Source: Limnomonas spitsbergensis (Eukaryota; Chlorophyta; Chlorophyceae; Chlamydomonadales). From it: a DNA stretch of 64,000 bases. The stretch is from the NCBI GenBank assembly GCA_037349105.1, contig JAYJMM010000103.1, positions 1,922,001 to 1,986,000 of the forward strand, written 5' to 3'. Shown one piece after another: positions 22,900 to 32,094 of this stretch. A program made the translations under genes and the position numbers. The notes below the pieces were generated by a model. That model had not been told where the DNA came from, did no database searches, and saw only the letters and a list, made by a program, of their open reading frames with translations. Each line of letters opens with the position of its first letter. The stretch's first letter is position 1.

Positions 22900-23141
22900 A
22901 GTAAAGTAGGGGCGGTACCCACAGCTAGGGGCGCCCGGGCAGGCCAGCCTTACACCAGCCTTAGCTCTTATGCGGTACGCTGTACCAAGTTACCCCTTTA
23001 CAGCCCTTGTACCTCAGCAGTGTAGTACAAGAGGCACGTATGTACGGGTGTTGAACCTTAGTTGTGAGTAGTTTGAGCCTCTCTAAGGCAGTAAGGACAG
23101 CTTACACCATTTTGGCACGGTTACTGCTTTATGGTGCGACA
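22900..23141 (+). repeat. Terminal block B1 of copy 1
   Basis: 242 bp beginning AGTAAAGTAGG and ending GTGCGACA. Same length and sequence as 28385-28626 and as the right end 29292-29533. Followed by the dinucleotide GC and then block A, giving the junction GCGACA-GC-TGTCAC. Confidence 0.88.
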
Positions 23142-23143
23142 GC

Positions 23144-23783
23144 TGTCACGGTATAATGCAGTATACGTGCCAAAACCGTAGGGACCGCTGACGCGTCCCC
23201 GTAGACTCCGCAGCTTCCCTGCGGAGCCCCCTTTTTAGGGTTAGGAGCCCAGCTTCCCACTTTCGGGAAGGTCTGAGGCAGGGTTTCCCGTACTCAGTGC
23301 ATAGGGCTTGCCGGGACCTTTGAATCCCGGCTTGCACGCTTGACGTTCACTTCGTTCCTTTTAAGTGGACAGGCCTCTATTTGTAACCAGCACCGGCTAG
23401 ATCTCGGAGACCTACCCAGTGAAGTGCATCAAAGCCAGTACCACTAAGCCAGTCAAGCCTAGAACAGCGACCCCGCCATCTAGCAAGCACGAGAACACCT
23501 AACCCGAAGCCCAGCCCTACCTAGGACCACGTCGTCCGCAGTCTACGGCTACGGCTTCGCCCGCTACACGCGGTAAGTGACTCATAACGACCTGCAGGGT
23601 TCGCGACCCGACAGGCCTTTAGTCGCAGCTCTACAAGCGACCAGATCCACGCCTGTCATCTAGAAGTTCCAGCCACAGCTTAACGCGCTGCGCATTCGCG
23701 GCCGGCGTGTAGACGCTGAGTCCGCCCGTAGGTGTCCGCCACTCAGTGGGGAAGAAGTCCACCACGGACCAGAAGCAACAATC
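23144..23783 (+). repeat. Block A2, truncated, joined to copy 2 coding region
   Basis: Matches A1 through AGAAGCAACAATC and then passes directly into RNase H coding sequence (equivalent to 20063). The last 25 bp of block A, the leader, gag and RT are absent. The junction has no GT-AG signature and at most 1 bp of homology. Confidence 0.88.
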
Positions 23784-26700
23784 CGCCATATGCTCTTTGG
23801 GTGCAAGGTGCATTTGGTCACGGACCACGAACCCCTCACCTATCTCATGGATAACCAGGCCTTAGTGGGGCAGCACGCACGCTGGGCACTCATGCTGCAG
23901 GAGCTTGACATTACCATTGTCCACCGGTCAGGGGCCTGCCACCAGAACGCAGATATCCCGTCCAGGTCCCCCCTCCCATCATCCAATGACCGCACAGGGG
24001 CACGGCTAGACGATGTCACCCCTGAGCCGCACACCCCTAGTGAGACCACCTGCGGACCACAGGTCGCTATGCTCACAGGCCTAGGCAGGGTAAACCAGTG
24101 GCACGCAGATCAGGTGGTTCGCCTAGCACAGGAGGGCAGGCGAAGCGTGCGCCGCCTGCGGGCTGCCGAGACGGCGTGTACAGTGGCCCCGTGCGGCCAG
24201 GCTATCTCCAGCGCAAAGGATGAGGACGATGAGCAGGCACAGCCTGCCAGCGCTGCAGAAAGAGTTTTCAATAGCAGGGCCAGGGCCAGGAACCTGATCA
24301 GCAATGTGCTGACCGACCTGCCCCGCTCGACCCCGGCCCACCTCCATGCAGGGGTGGATACGGCATGCCTACCGACAGAGGCGGTGTACGCCCTGGAACG
24401 AGAGGGAGTGGTCCTGTTCGAGCCCTTCGGAGGTATGTGCTCTGGGCTTGAGATGGTGCTTAGGGCAGGCATCCCGGTCACGCAGTATCTGTACGCCGAT
24501 ACCAGTGCCTCCATGCGGGAGATCGCGGGGGGAAGACTGGTGCAGCTGCACAAGCAATACCCGCTATTGCTCCCAGCGCCAGCCGTCGAGGGGGCGTTCA
24601 GGGCATTGCCCCAGGACGTGTACTCCATTACTGCCCAGCACTTCATAGAGGCTGGGGCACAGCAGGGCCGCCAGTGGTTTCTGGTAGCAGGATGGGAGTG
24701 TCACGACTTGTCGGCTGCAGGCAAGGGCAAGGGGCTCGAGGGGGACAGGAGCAAGTCTTTCTTCCCGCTTATCAGGCCGCTAGGCTCCTTGCAGGTCCTG
24801 CAAAGGGCCAGGCCGCCAGCATACTTGATCGAAAATGTCGCTATGCAGCTAAACCAGCGTAGCGAGAAGGCTAGCGTAGAGGCTTTCGGCGAAGTGTGCC
24901 GGTTGCTGGGTAGGCCTTCCCTGTTTGATGCAGCGCAGGTGGGATCCTATGCCCACCGCACGCGCAACTACTGGGGCAACCTAGCACCAGCCGCAGACAT
25001 TGAGTTTGTTATCCAGGCATCGCATAGGCCGCACGACGGTATTGTGGATGACATTCTGGACGAGGGCAGTAGGGCGCAGGTCGTGGCCTGCCCCGATAAC
25101 GGCGGGTACCGTATCAATGTATCTGGGCAACCTAGGAGGGCGCTGCCCTGCCTCATGGCCACCCCCGCATCCTACGCTTTCCGGAACGGGCAGATCGGCA
25201 TGGTGTTCAGGCCCATGGGGGGCCTGCAGGAACCCAATGCCAACGAAAGGGAGAGGGCCATGGGGTACGCAGTGGGGTCCACTTTGCCCCGCCACGACTT
25301 TCCTGAGGGCGATAGGAGGGCCGCCTTGGGCAGGTGCATGGATGCTTGGGCTCTCGAGGCTTGGTTCACCATAGCCCTCGAGGCGGCCAAGATCATCCCT
25401 AGGGAGCTGGCCCGCAGGGCTGGGTTACCAGGCCCGGACAGCGACCTGGCTATCGGCATGACCCTGACGTCCACACATTGCGCCCTAGCCAGTGCAGGCA
25501 CTGCATGCTCCGGCGAGGGCGAGGCAGCGGCAACGTATCGGCAGTGCTTGGGGGAGTCAGCGGCAGCAGACTGGGCGGATGCCGCCCAGGAACCAGGTGG
25601 GCAGCCTGACCCGGAACCAGAGCCTGTCCAGGGTGCAGACGACGGGGCAGGGGCGGTCGTAGACCCTCCAGGGTGCGCTGCAGGACCTGCCGCAGGGGTG
25701 GACGTATGGACAGACGTGCCAGTCCTGCGCTACCTGCAATCAAAAAGGCACCCCGCAGGGGCAGAGGCAGGGGAACAGGCCAGGGTGCAACGTAGAGCCG
25801 CACCTTTCCAGTGGGAACCAGAGAGAGGGGGCGTGCTGATAAGAGTGATGCCAGACGGGCGGCGGTGTGTAGTTCCCAGGCCCGAGGACAGACAGGCAGT
25901 CATCAGGGAAGCTCACGCTAACACCGGTCACTTCGGCAGCCACCGCACGGCCTTCATGATCATGCAGCAGCACTGGTGGAGAGGGCTTAGGGCAGCAGTC
26001 AGGAAGGCTGTCCAGGAGTGCGGGGTGTGCGACAGGGCAAGGGCGTCCACGTTCAATCACACGCAGCCAGACCTGCACCCACTCCCTATTGAGGGTTTAT
26101 TTTTCCGCTGGGGTGTGGACCTGTGCGGGCCGTTCACTACCACGCCTAGGGGCAACCGGTACGTCATGGTGTGTGTTGAACACTACTCCAAGTGGGTGGA
26201 GCTTATCCCCATCCCCAGCAAGGCGTCTGACGTGACGGCCTTGGCATTCTTCCAAAACGTGGTCGCACGGTTTGGGGGATGCGCAGAGGTGGTCACCGAT
26301 CAGGGGACAGAGTTCCAGGGAGAGTTCCAAGACATGTTACTAGACTGCTTCATTGACCATCGCACCACCTCTGCCAACCATCCCCAGGCGGATGGGCTAT
26401 CCGAACGGGCGGTCCAGACACTCAAGGCGGGCCTGCGCAAGTGCTGCGGGGATGGGAGCAGCGACGACTCGTGGGACAGGATGGTCCCATGGGTAGCGCT
26501 GGGGTTCCGATGCTCGCCTCAGCAGGCTACACGCATGGCCCCCTACGAGGTCCTGTACGGTCAGAAGCCAGTGTTCCCCTCCAAGGTCGGGGCAGACCTG
26601 TGGAGCACAGCGCGAGTGGCTACAGCGGAGGAAGCCGCAGACCTGCTCCTCGCCAGGGTAGCCAGGATCAAGGAGGCCCTCCCGGTCGCGGGGGAGCACC

Positions 26701-27524
26701 TCAAGATCGCACAGCACCGGGACAAGTTGCGCTACGCCAGGATCCGCGGAGGAGGATATGTGCCCCAGGTCAGGCGATTCGCCGTTGGGGACTACGTGTA
26801 CGTCCGGTACGCTTCAGAGCGACGCAGCCTCGACCCCAAGGCCAGGCCAGAAATCCTGCGGGTGCAGAGGCTGGGGGAGACGGGGGCGTTGGTGCTGGAG
26901 GGAGCCGATGGCCTGACCGTAACAGAGAACGCAGTCAACTGCTCCCCATGCCACCTCCCCAACCTGAAAGGCAGGGTGGATTTCGGCTCCACCAGGCCCA
27001 ACATCAGCTTGTCCTGCGAAGTCTGCCGCCTACCCGACCGGGGGGAAGTCATGCTCCTGTGTGACGCATGCAATACCGGCTGGCACATGGACTGCCTCAC
27101 GCCGGCGCTACACGCCATCCCCGAGGGCGATTGGATGTGCCCCAGGTGCAAGCCAGCAGCAAGGACAAGCGAAGAGCCGGGCCCGGCCGCAGCTGCGGGA
27201 CCCTGCACCCCAGCCCACCTCGAGGGGGCAGCGCCACGGGCAGCCAGGGCAGCCGCCAGAGCAGCCCAGGAGACAGGAGCCATGGACAAGCCTGAGGTGG
27301 AGGTCATGGCCACCAACCCGGCCACCAAACAAATGGAGCGGGGCATCGCCAGGCCCATGCCGAACGGGTTGTATGACATTTCATATACAACAGGCAGGGG
27401 AGAAGCCAACGTCACACCCAGGGCAGTCCTACGCAGGGCCAAAGCGGCCGCCGACGCAGCACGTACAGAGGAGGAGACAGCTGCCAAGGGACAGACAGCC
27501 AGGGGGGACGGCCAGGAGGGATAA
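23784..27524 (+). CDS. Copy 2 pol fragment: RNase H end, cytosine methyltransferase, integrase, PHD finger
   Basis: First in-frame ATG is 23790, giving 1,244 aa; this is an internal Met of RNase H, not an authentic start. Residues 1-65 are the RNase H C-terminus. Residues 207-567 form a DNMT3-like C5-methyltransferase: SAM-binding FEPFGGMCSG, the catalytic loop GWECHDLS (C304) with GDRSKSFF, ENV at 348-350, and a late NERERAMGY...DRRAALGR block like DNMT3 motifs IX-X. The integrase has a zinc-binding H709, H714...CGVC, D777, D837 and E872 (D,D-35-E), then a basic beta module and a PHD finger from 1076 (CEVC to CPRC). PHD fingers read histone H3 tails, so it may steer integration. All domains are intact, but gag, protease and RT are missing, so the copy is not autonomous. 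It uses Glu where most C5-methyltransferases have Pro before the catalytic Cys. Confidence 0.9.
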   Translation, partial: RHMLFGCKVHLVTDHEPLTYLMDNQALVGQHARWALMLQELDITIVHRSGACHQNADIPSRSPLPSSNDRTGARLDDVTPEPHTPSETTCGPQVAMLTGLGRVNQWHADQVVRLAQEGRRSVRRLRAAETACTVAPCGQAISSAKDEDDEQAQPASAAERVFNSRARARNLISNVLTDLPRSTPAHLHAGVDTACLPTEAVYALEREGVVLFEPFGGMCSGLEMVLRAGIPVTQYLYADTSASMREIAGGRLVQLHKQYPLLLPAPAVEGAFRALPQDVYSITAQHFIEAGAQQGRQWFLVAGWECHDLSAAGKGKGLEGDRSKSFFPLIRPLGSLQVLQRARPPAYLIENVAMQLNQRSEKASVEAFGEVCRLLGRPSLFDAAQVGSYAHRTRNYWGNLAPAADIEFVIQASHRPHDGIVDDILDEGSRAQVVACPDNGGYRINVSGQPRRALPCLMATPASYAFRNGQIGMVFRPMGGLQEPNANERERAMGYAVGSTLPRHDFPEGDRRAALGRCMDAWALEAWFTIALEAAKIIPRELARRAGLPGPDSDLAIGMTLTSTHCALASAGTACSGEGEAAATYRQCLGESAAADWADAAQEPGGQPDPEPEPVQGADDGAGAVVDPPGCAAGPAAGVDVWTDVPVLRYLQSKRHPAGAEAGEQARVQRRAAPFQWEPERGGVLIRVMPDGRRCVVPRPEDRQAVIREAHANTGHFGSHRTAFMIMQQHWWRGLRAAVRKAVQECGVCDRARASTFNHTQPDLHPLPIEGLFFRWGVDLCGPFTTTPRGNRYVMVCVEHYSKWVELIPIPSKASDVTALAFFQNVVARFGGCAEVVTDQGTEFQGEFQDMLLDCFIDHRTTSANHPQADGLSERAVQTLKAGLRKCCGDGSSDDSWDRMVPWVALGFRCSPQQATRMAPYEVLYGQKPVFPSKVGADLWSTARVATAEEAADLLLARVARIKEALPVAGEHLKIAQHRDKLRYARIRGGGYVPQVRRFAVGDYVYVRYASERRSLDPKARPEILRVQRLGETGALVLEGADGLTVTENAVNCSPCHLPNLKGRVDFGSTRPNISLSCEVCRLPDRGEVMLLCDACNTGWHMDCLTPALHAIPEGDWMCPRCKPAARTSEEPGPAAAAGPCTPAHLEGAAPRAARAAARAAQETGAMDKPEVEVMATNPATKQMERGIARPMPNGLYDISYTTGRGEANVTPRAVLRRAKAAADAARTEEETAAKGQTARGDGQEG
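24433..25488 (+). other. GT-AG bounded methyltransferase segment absent from copy 1
   Basis: Begins GAG|GTATGT and ends CGCCCTAG|CC. CTGAC, matching a branch-point consensus, lies about 24 nt before the AG. Exactly 352 codons, so it can be both translated and removed in frame. It carries the whole methyltransferase core apart from the first eight residues or so. Confidence 0.8.
25597..26387 (+). other. GT-AG bounded integrase-core segment absent from copy 1
   Basis: Begins CAG|GTGGGC and ends ACCATCCCCAG|G after a pyrimidine-rich stretch. 791 bp, so removal shifts the frame. Holds the zinc domain and both catalytic Asp residues. The junction also shares CCAGG, so a microhomology deletion cannot be excluded for this one. 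Confidence 0.75.
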
Positions 27525-28384
27525 GAGCACACCAGCATTGCCACGGAGCCAGCTACCTAGGGGCAGGTTCGAGTTAGCACCGCTGCTACTGCAAGCGTCT
27601 CCTGAGGCTTAGGGCCGAGTGTCAACGGTGCAGTGGGGCGAGAGCAGCGGCTATTTGGGTGGAGGTTGATTAACAGAAGGATTCTGTAGGTCAGGTTCAG
27701 TCTCGTGCAACCAGCTGTAGGCTTCCAATTCCAGTCTCAGATGGGTTCTGAGGATTTCCGCTTCTGATGATTTCTGACAGGTTTCTTTTCTGTTGCTGAG
27801 GAGTACTGCCTCCTGATGACGTCTGATGGGTTCTGACGAGTTCTGTTTCTGGTCCTGAGGAGTGTTGACTCCTATGGGTTCCGATGTTTCTGATGGTTCT
27901 GAGGAATATGCTTCTGACCAGTTCTGTTTCTGTCTCTGAGGAGTACTGACTCCCGTAACGCCTGATGGGTTCTGACGAGTTCTGTTTCTGGTTTTGAGGA
28001 GTGCTGACTCCTGATGGGTTCCGATGTTTCTGATGGTTCTGAGGAATTGTACCTCTGACGAGTTCTGTTTCTGTTTCTGTGGAGTGCTGCCTCCTTATGA
28101 GTTCCGACGTTTCTGATGGTTCTGAGGAATTATGATTCTGACGAGTTCTGTCGTCTGACGGTTCTTGATTTCAAACACGCATGACAATTGTGATGGTACC
28201 AGATTCTGTTTGCCCTGATCAGGCCAGAGAGTAGCCAATCAGGTCTGCAGGTGTTTAAGAGGGTTCCGTGTTAGGGAACTGACCAGGCCTGAGTGTACAT
28301 ATTCTTCCGATCTCAGTTTCAGTACCACCCCTAGTCCGGCTCCCCACGCACGCCCGGTGTGCGTTTCGTGAGGAGCGGGGGGCG
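27525..28384 (+). repeat. 3' non-coding region of copy 2
   Basis: Near-identical to 21957-22899 but 83 bp shorter (one fewer TTCTGACGAG-type unit). Confidence 0.85.
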
Positions 28385-28626
28385 AGTAAAGTAGGGGCGG
28401 TACCCACAGCTAGGGGCGCCCGGGCAGGCCAGCCTTACACCAGCCTTAGCTCTTATGCGGTACGCTGTACCAAGTTACCCCTTTACAGCCCTTGTACCTC
28501 AGCAGTGTAGTACAAGAGGCACGTATGTACGGGTGTTGAACCTTAGTTGTGAGTAGTTTGAGCCTCTCTAAGGCAGTAAGGACAGCTTACACCATTTTGG
28601 CACGGTTACTGCTTTATGGTGCGACA
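28385..28626 (+). repeat. Terminal block B1 before right end
   Basis: 242 bp, matching 22900-23141 and 29292-29533. Followed by GC and block A2. Confidence 0.88.
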
Positions 28627-28628
28627 GC

Positions 28629-29293
28629 TGTCACGGTATAATGCAGTATACGTGCCAAAACCGTAGGGACCGCTGACGCGTCCCCGTAGACTCCGCAGCT
28701 TCCCTGCGGAGCCCCCTTTTTAGGGTTAGGAGCCCAGCTTCCCACTTTCGGGAAGGTCTGAGGCAGGGTTTCCCGTACTCAGTGCATAGGGCTTGCCGGG
28801 ACCTTTGAATCCCGGCTTGCACGCTTGACGTTCACTTCGTTCCTTTTAAGTGGACAGGCCTCTATTTGTAACCAGCACCGTCTAGATCTCGGAGACCTAC
28901 CCAGTGAAGTGCATCAAAGCCAGTACCACTAAGCCAGTCAAGCCTAGAACAGCGACCCCGCCATCTAGCAAGCACGAGAACACCTAACCCGAAGCCCAGC
29001 CCTACCTAGGACCACGTCGTCCGCAGTCTACGGCTACGGCTTCGCCCGCTACACGCGGTAAGTGACTCATAACGACCTGCAGGGTTCGCGACCCGACAGG
29101 CCTTTAGTCGCAGCTCTACAAGCGACCAGATCCACGCCTGTCATCTAGAAGTTCCAGCCACAGCTTAACGCGCTGCGCATTCGCGGCCAGCGTGTAGACG
29201 CTGAGTCCGCCCGTAGGTGTCCGCCACTCAGTGGGGAAGAAGTCCACCACGGACCAGAAGCAACCATCGCGTGTCCACTTAAAAGGAACGAAG
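28629..29293 (+). repeat. Terminal block A2, full length
   Basis: 665 bp, same span as A1, with a few substitutions (for example CACCGTCTAG for CACCGGCTAG). Runs directly into B2 through GAACGAAG|TAAAG. Confidence 0.88.
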
Positions 29294-29533
29294 TAAAGTA
29301 GGGGCGGTACCCACAGCTAGGGGCGCCCGGGCAGGCCAGCCTTACACCAGCCTTAGCTCTTATGCGGTACGCTGTACCAAGTTACCCCTTTACAGCCCTT
29401 GTACCTCAGCAGTGTAGTACAAGAGGCACGTATGTACGGGTGTTGAACCTTAGTTGTGAGTAGTTTGAGCCTCTCTAAGGCAGTAAGGACAGCTTACACC
29501 ATTTTGGCACGGTTACTGCTTTATGGTGCGACA
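29292..29533 (+). repeat. Terminal block B2 (right end)
   Basis: 242 bp ending GTGCGACA, then the TCCC duplication at 29534-29537. Together A2 and B2 would make a 905-bp TGTC...GACA unit resembling a complete LTR. Confidence 0.88.
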
Positions 29534-29579
29534 TCCCTGCTTAAAAAAGCCCAGCCATGTGGGCTGTCTTGTAAGGATA

Positions 29580-29688
29580 AATAATACAGGTGAGTATCGT
29601 AAGGGACAGCGTTAGATTCTAACGCGTTAGAGGGTTTCAGGTTCTGGAGGGGCACGCTCGGCGAGGAAGAGTGACGGACTTCGATCGT
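29580..29688 (+). repeat. About 105-bp dispersed element with CTAACGCGTTAG palindrome, copy 1
   Basis: From ATAATACAGGTGAGT through TCTAACGCGTTAGAGGG to AAGAGTGACGGACTT. Closely matches 51868-51968. Confidence 0.8.
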
Positions 29689-29744
29689 CCTGTCTCTTAA
29701 ACAAATAACTGTCATGTTGGGAGGAAAAAAAGAGAAAAGGACAG

Positions 29745-30290
29745 GCAAAAATAGAATATAATAGAAATAGTAATTAGAAATATAAATATAAATATAAATA
29801 GAGATAGAGATAGATATAGAGATAAAAAGAAATAGAGATAGAAATAGAGATAGAATTAGAGATAACAATAGAAATAGAGATAAAAATAGAAATAGAGATA
29901 GAAATAGAAATATAAATAGAGATAGAAATATAAATAGAGATAGAAATATAAATATAAATAGAGATAGAAATATAAATAGAGATAGAAATATAAATAGAGA
30001 TAGAGATAGAAATAGAGATAGAAATATAAATAGAGATAAAAATAGAAATAGAGATAGAAACTAGAAATATAATAAAATATAAATTAGAAATAGATATTAG
30101 AAATATGATAGAAATGGAAATAGAAATAGAGATAGAAATTGAAATAGAGATATAAATTAGAAATAGAAATATAAATTAGAAATATAATAGAAATCGAAAT
30201 TAGAAATTGAGATAGAAATTGAAATAGAGAAATAGAAATGATAGAAATTAGAAATAATAGAAGTAGAAATTACCGGTACGTCAGGACAGA
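29745..30290. repeat. A-rich GATAGAAATA/TATAAATAGA microsatellite
   Basis: About 550 bp of nearly pure purine on the + strand, built from GATA, GAAATA and TATAAATA units. No gene. Confidence 0.9.
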
Positions 30291-30399
30291 GAAACAAAAA
30301 CGGCTCCTAAGGCCTGCCGGGTGGTGGGCGTGGCATGGGGTTGGTAGGGATTTCGACCGGGGGATGGGCTCGAAGGCTGGGAGGATAAGATGGACTCGT

Positions 30400-30480
30400 T
30401 CAAGGTTAATGACGTTACACCTCTGGGCCATGCTGAAATGAAGCTCGGCCACGTCGGCAAACAAAGTCAGCAGGGAAAGT
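30400..30480 (-). repeat. Dispersed GCGGCCGAGC family copy (reverse)
   Basis: Reads TTAATGACGTTACACCTCTG...GGCCATGCTG...AAGCTCGGCCACG on the + strand, that is, the family core in reverse. A second reverse copy lies at 30803-30880. Confidence 0.75.
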
Positions 30481-30802
30481 CAAGGGAGAAGTCATGAGAG
30501 GAAATAAAGGATAGCAAGTTCACCCACCAAGCAAGGAGAACACAAAGGCAAACCGTATCCCCTGCCCCTAAAGAGACTAGCCTTCAAAAAGCTCAACTAC
30601 AAGTTCAAGGTGAATGCAGAAAGTCACTGACTTATCACACTTTGACACTTGCACCTCTGGACCCACCCCAATGTAACACGTGGGAATCTGTGGCACAACA
30701 TGTCGGGGCTCAGGACTGCACAAGCAGAATGACTATATCAGCACGACAAACACGTGGGAATCGGTAGCACCGTCCGAGGGCATCCTTGGCTCCCAAGTCA
30801 AT

Positions 30803-30880
30803 CAAGATACACCTCTGGGCCATGTACAAGAAAGCTCGGCCGCTAAGCGCCCAACTGTTCAGATCGGAGAAAAGAAAAGA
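30803..30880 (-). repeat. Dispersed GCGGCCGAGC family copy (reverse)
   Basis: ACACCTCTGGGCCATG, then GCTCGGCCGC and CGCCCAACTGTTCAGA, followed by A-rich sequence, which is the reverse of the T/C-rich lead seen in forward copies. Confidence 0.75.
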
Positions 30881-30979
30881 TTAAAAGGAAGAGGGAACAC
30901 AATATAAAGGAACAGAAGGAGAGGCCGGGAAGGCAAGTCCGACGGCATCTGAGCTCCTCTAGCAACTAGCCCTCAACAA

Positions 30980-31645
30980 AGGGCTAGTTGCTAGAGCACA
31001 AACAACAGCGTCCACAAACGCAAGTGCATCCCAATCATGCCCGGCCGGGTACAGCAGGCGGAAGTTTGTGGCACCGTTCGAGGACCAGCCCACCCCCGCT
31101 CCCGTAACTTCTCCCTGACACTAGGGCATTGGAAGCAACCTTGTAGTGCATCCTCTACATGCTCGTCAGCGCCCCTTGACCAACATCGTTGGCAATAGCG
31201 TGCCTCTCGCCGCTGACCGCTGCGCCGTGTCAGCCGTGCTAATTGCGCCAAGCCGTAGTTGCAAATTTGTACGCTCACAAGCACACTCCCTCATGAATAT
31301 GCGGCTCCTGGCTTGTGTCAGCACGGCGCCCGGTTTACTGCTGCCCCGCTCCAGATCCTCCATTGCACCCAGCAGAACAGAGCACCAGGTGCATCCTCCA
31401 TTGCACCCAGCAGAACAGAGCACCAGGTGCATCCTCCATTGCACCCAGCAGAACAGAGCACCAGGTGCATCCTCCAGTGCACCCAGCAGAACAGAGCACC
31501 AGGTGCATCCTCCAGTGCCCTGGCTGACGGCATATCTGCTGCCATGGCCTCAGCCATTAGAGGGCTGTCTTGCTGTGCTGCCGGTGCCACACAAGTATAG
31601 CTCGTAGGAATCTGTGGCACCGTCCGAGGGGCCTGGCCATCCCCG
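30980..31645 (-). pseudogene. LINE 3' end: RT C-terminal region and Cys/His domain
   Basis: Minus-strand reading gives a decayed RT C-terminal piece (AAQQDSPLMAEAMAAD) at about 31540-31600. An expanded minisatellite follows at 31360-31520, four copies of about 39 bp containing GCACCAGGTGCATCCTCC. Then comes a clean 97-codon frame, 30991-31284, with RYCQRCW...DEHVEDAL..CFQCPSVREKL, the CCHC-like finger typical of LINE RT C-termini. 5'-truncated; no RT core is present. Confidence 0.7.
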
Positions 31646-31860
31646 CTCCCTTGGTTTTTCTTGGACGCTGGGGCGCTAGAAGCAAGCATGAAGCACGTCC
31701 TCCACGTGCTTGCCGTGTCCCCTAGCCCAGCATCGTCGGCAACAGCTTGCCGCACGCCACTGACCGCTACACCGTCCCTTTGTGCCGGCTGTGCAAACTG
31801 CACAGAGCCACTGCCTGAAGTTCATGCGCACGCGCGCACCCTGATGACCTAATAGCTGGT
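31600..31860 (-). pseudogene. LINE Cys/His-domain fragment
   Basis: Second minus-strand copy of the same C-terminal region, more decayed (DTASTWRTCFMLASSAPAS in a shifted frame). It abuts the copy at 30980-31645 head to tail. Confidence 0.6.
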
Positions 31861-32094
31861 GGCGGACGTGGGTATGCCGGCAATCAGGCTCAAGTGCTGA
31901 TGCAGGCTGGACAGCATCCTGCTATTCAGGCAGTGCCACGGCTAGGTGGCCGGTGGCCCATACCACATCTCCGCAGTTGGCCTAGCATAGGCAGCTTCCA
32001 AACAGCTTCCGACCAGACCCGTGCAGGAAGATGGTGCACTTGGACGCACCTTGGCGGCCATGCGGCGACCACACTGTAGCGCCACACCTGGGTA

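Larger units (their letters stand above)
6045..29537 (+). mobile_element. Composite Ty3/gypsy-like retroelement with split direct repeats
   Basis: The whole block starts TGTCACGG (6049) and ends GTGCGACA (29533). It is flanked by TCCC on both sides (6045-6048 and 29534-29537), with a shared T that could extend the duplication to 5 bp. Order: A1 (6049-6713), leader, copy 1 ORF (7358-21496), 3' region, B1 (22900-23141), GC, A2 (23144-23783, cut short), copy 2 ORF fragment (23784-27524), 3' region, B1 (28385-28626), GC, A2 (28629-29293), B2 (29292-29533). Shared parts are almost identical between copies, so the insertion is young. What is seen is the repeat order and the end sequences; the split-repeat reading is inference. 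A recombined ordinary LTR element or a misassembly are the alternatives. Confidence 0.85.

Noticed and set aside
6049..29533. Tyrosine-recombinase (DIRS/PAT) element, suggested by the split repeats
   Set aside because: No tyrosine-recombinase motif was seen. The pol has a clear D,D-35-E integrase, aspartic protease and gypsy-type RT/RNase H.
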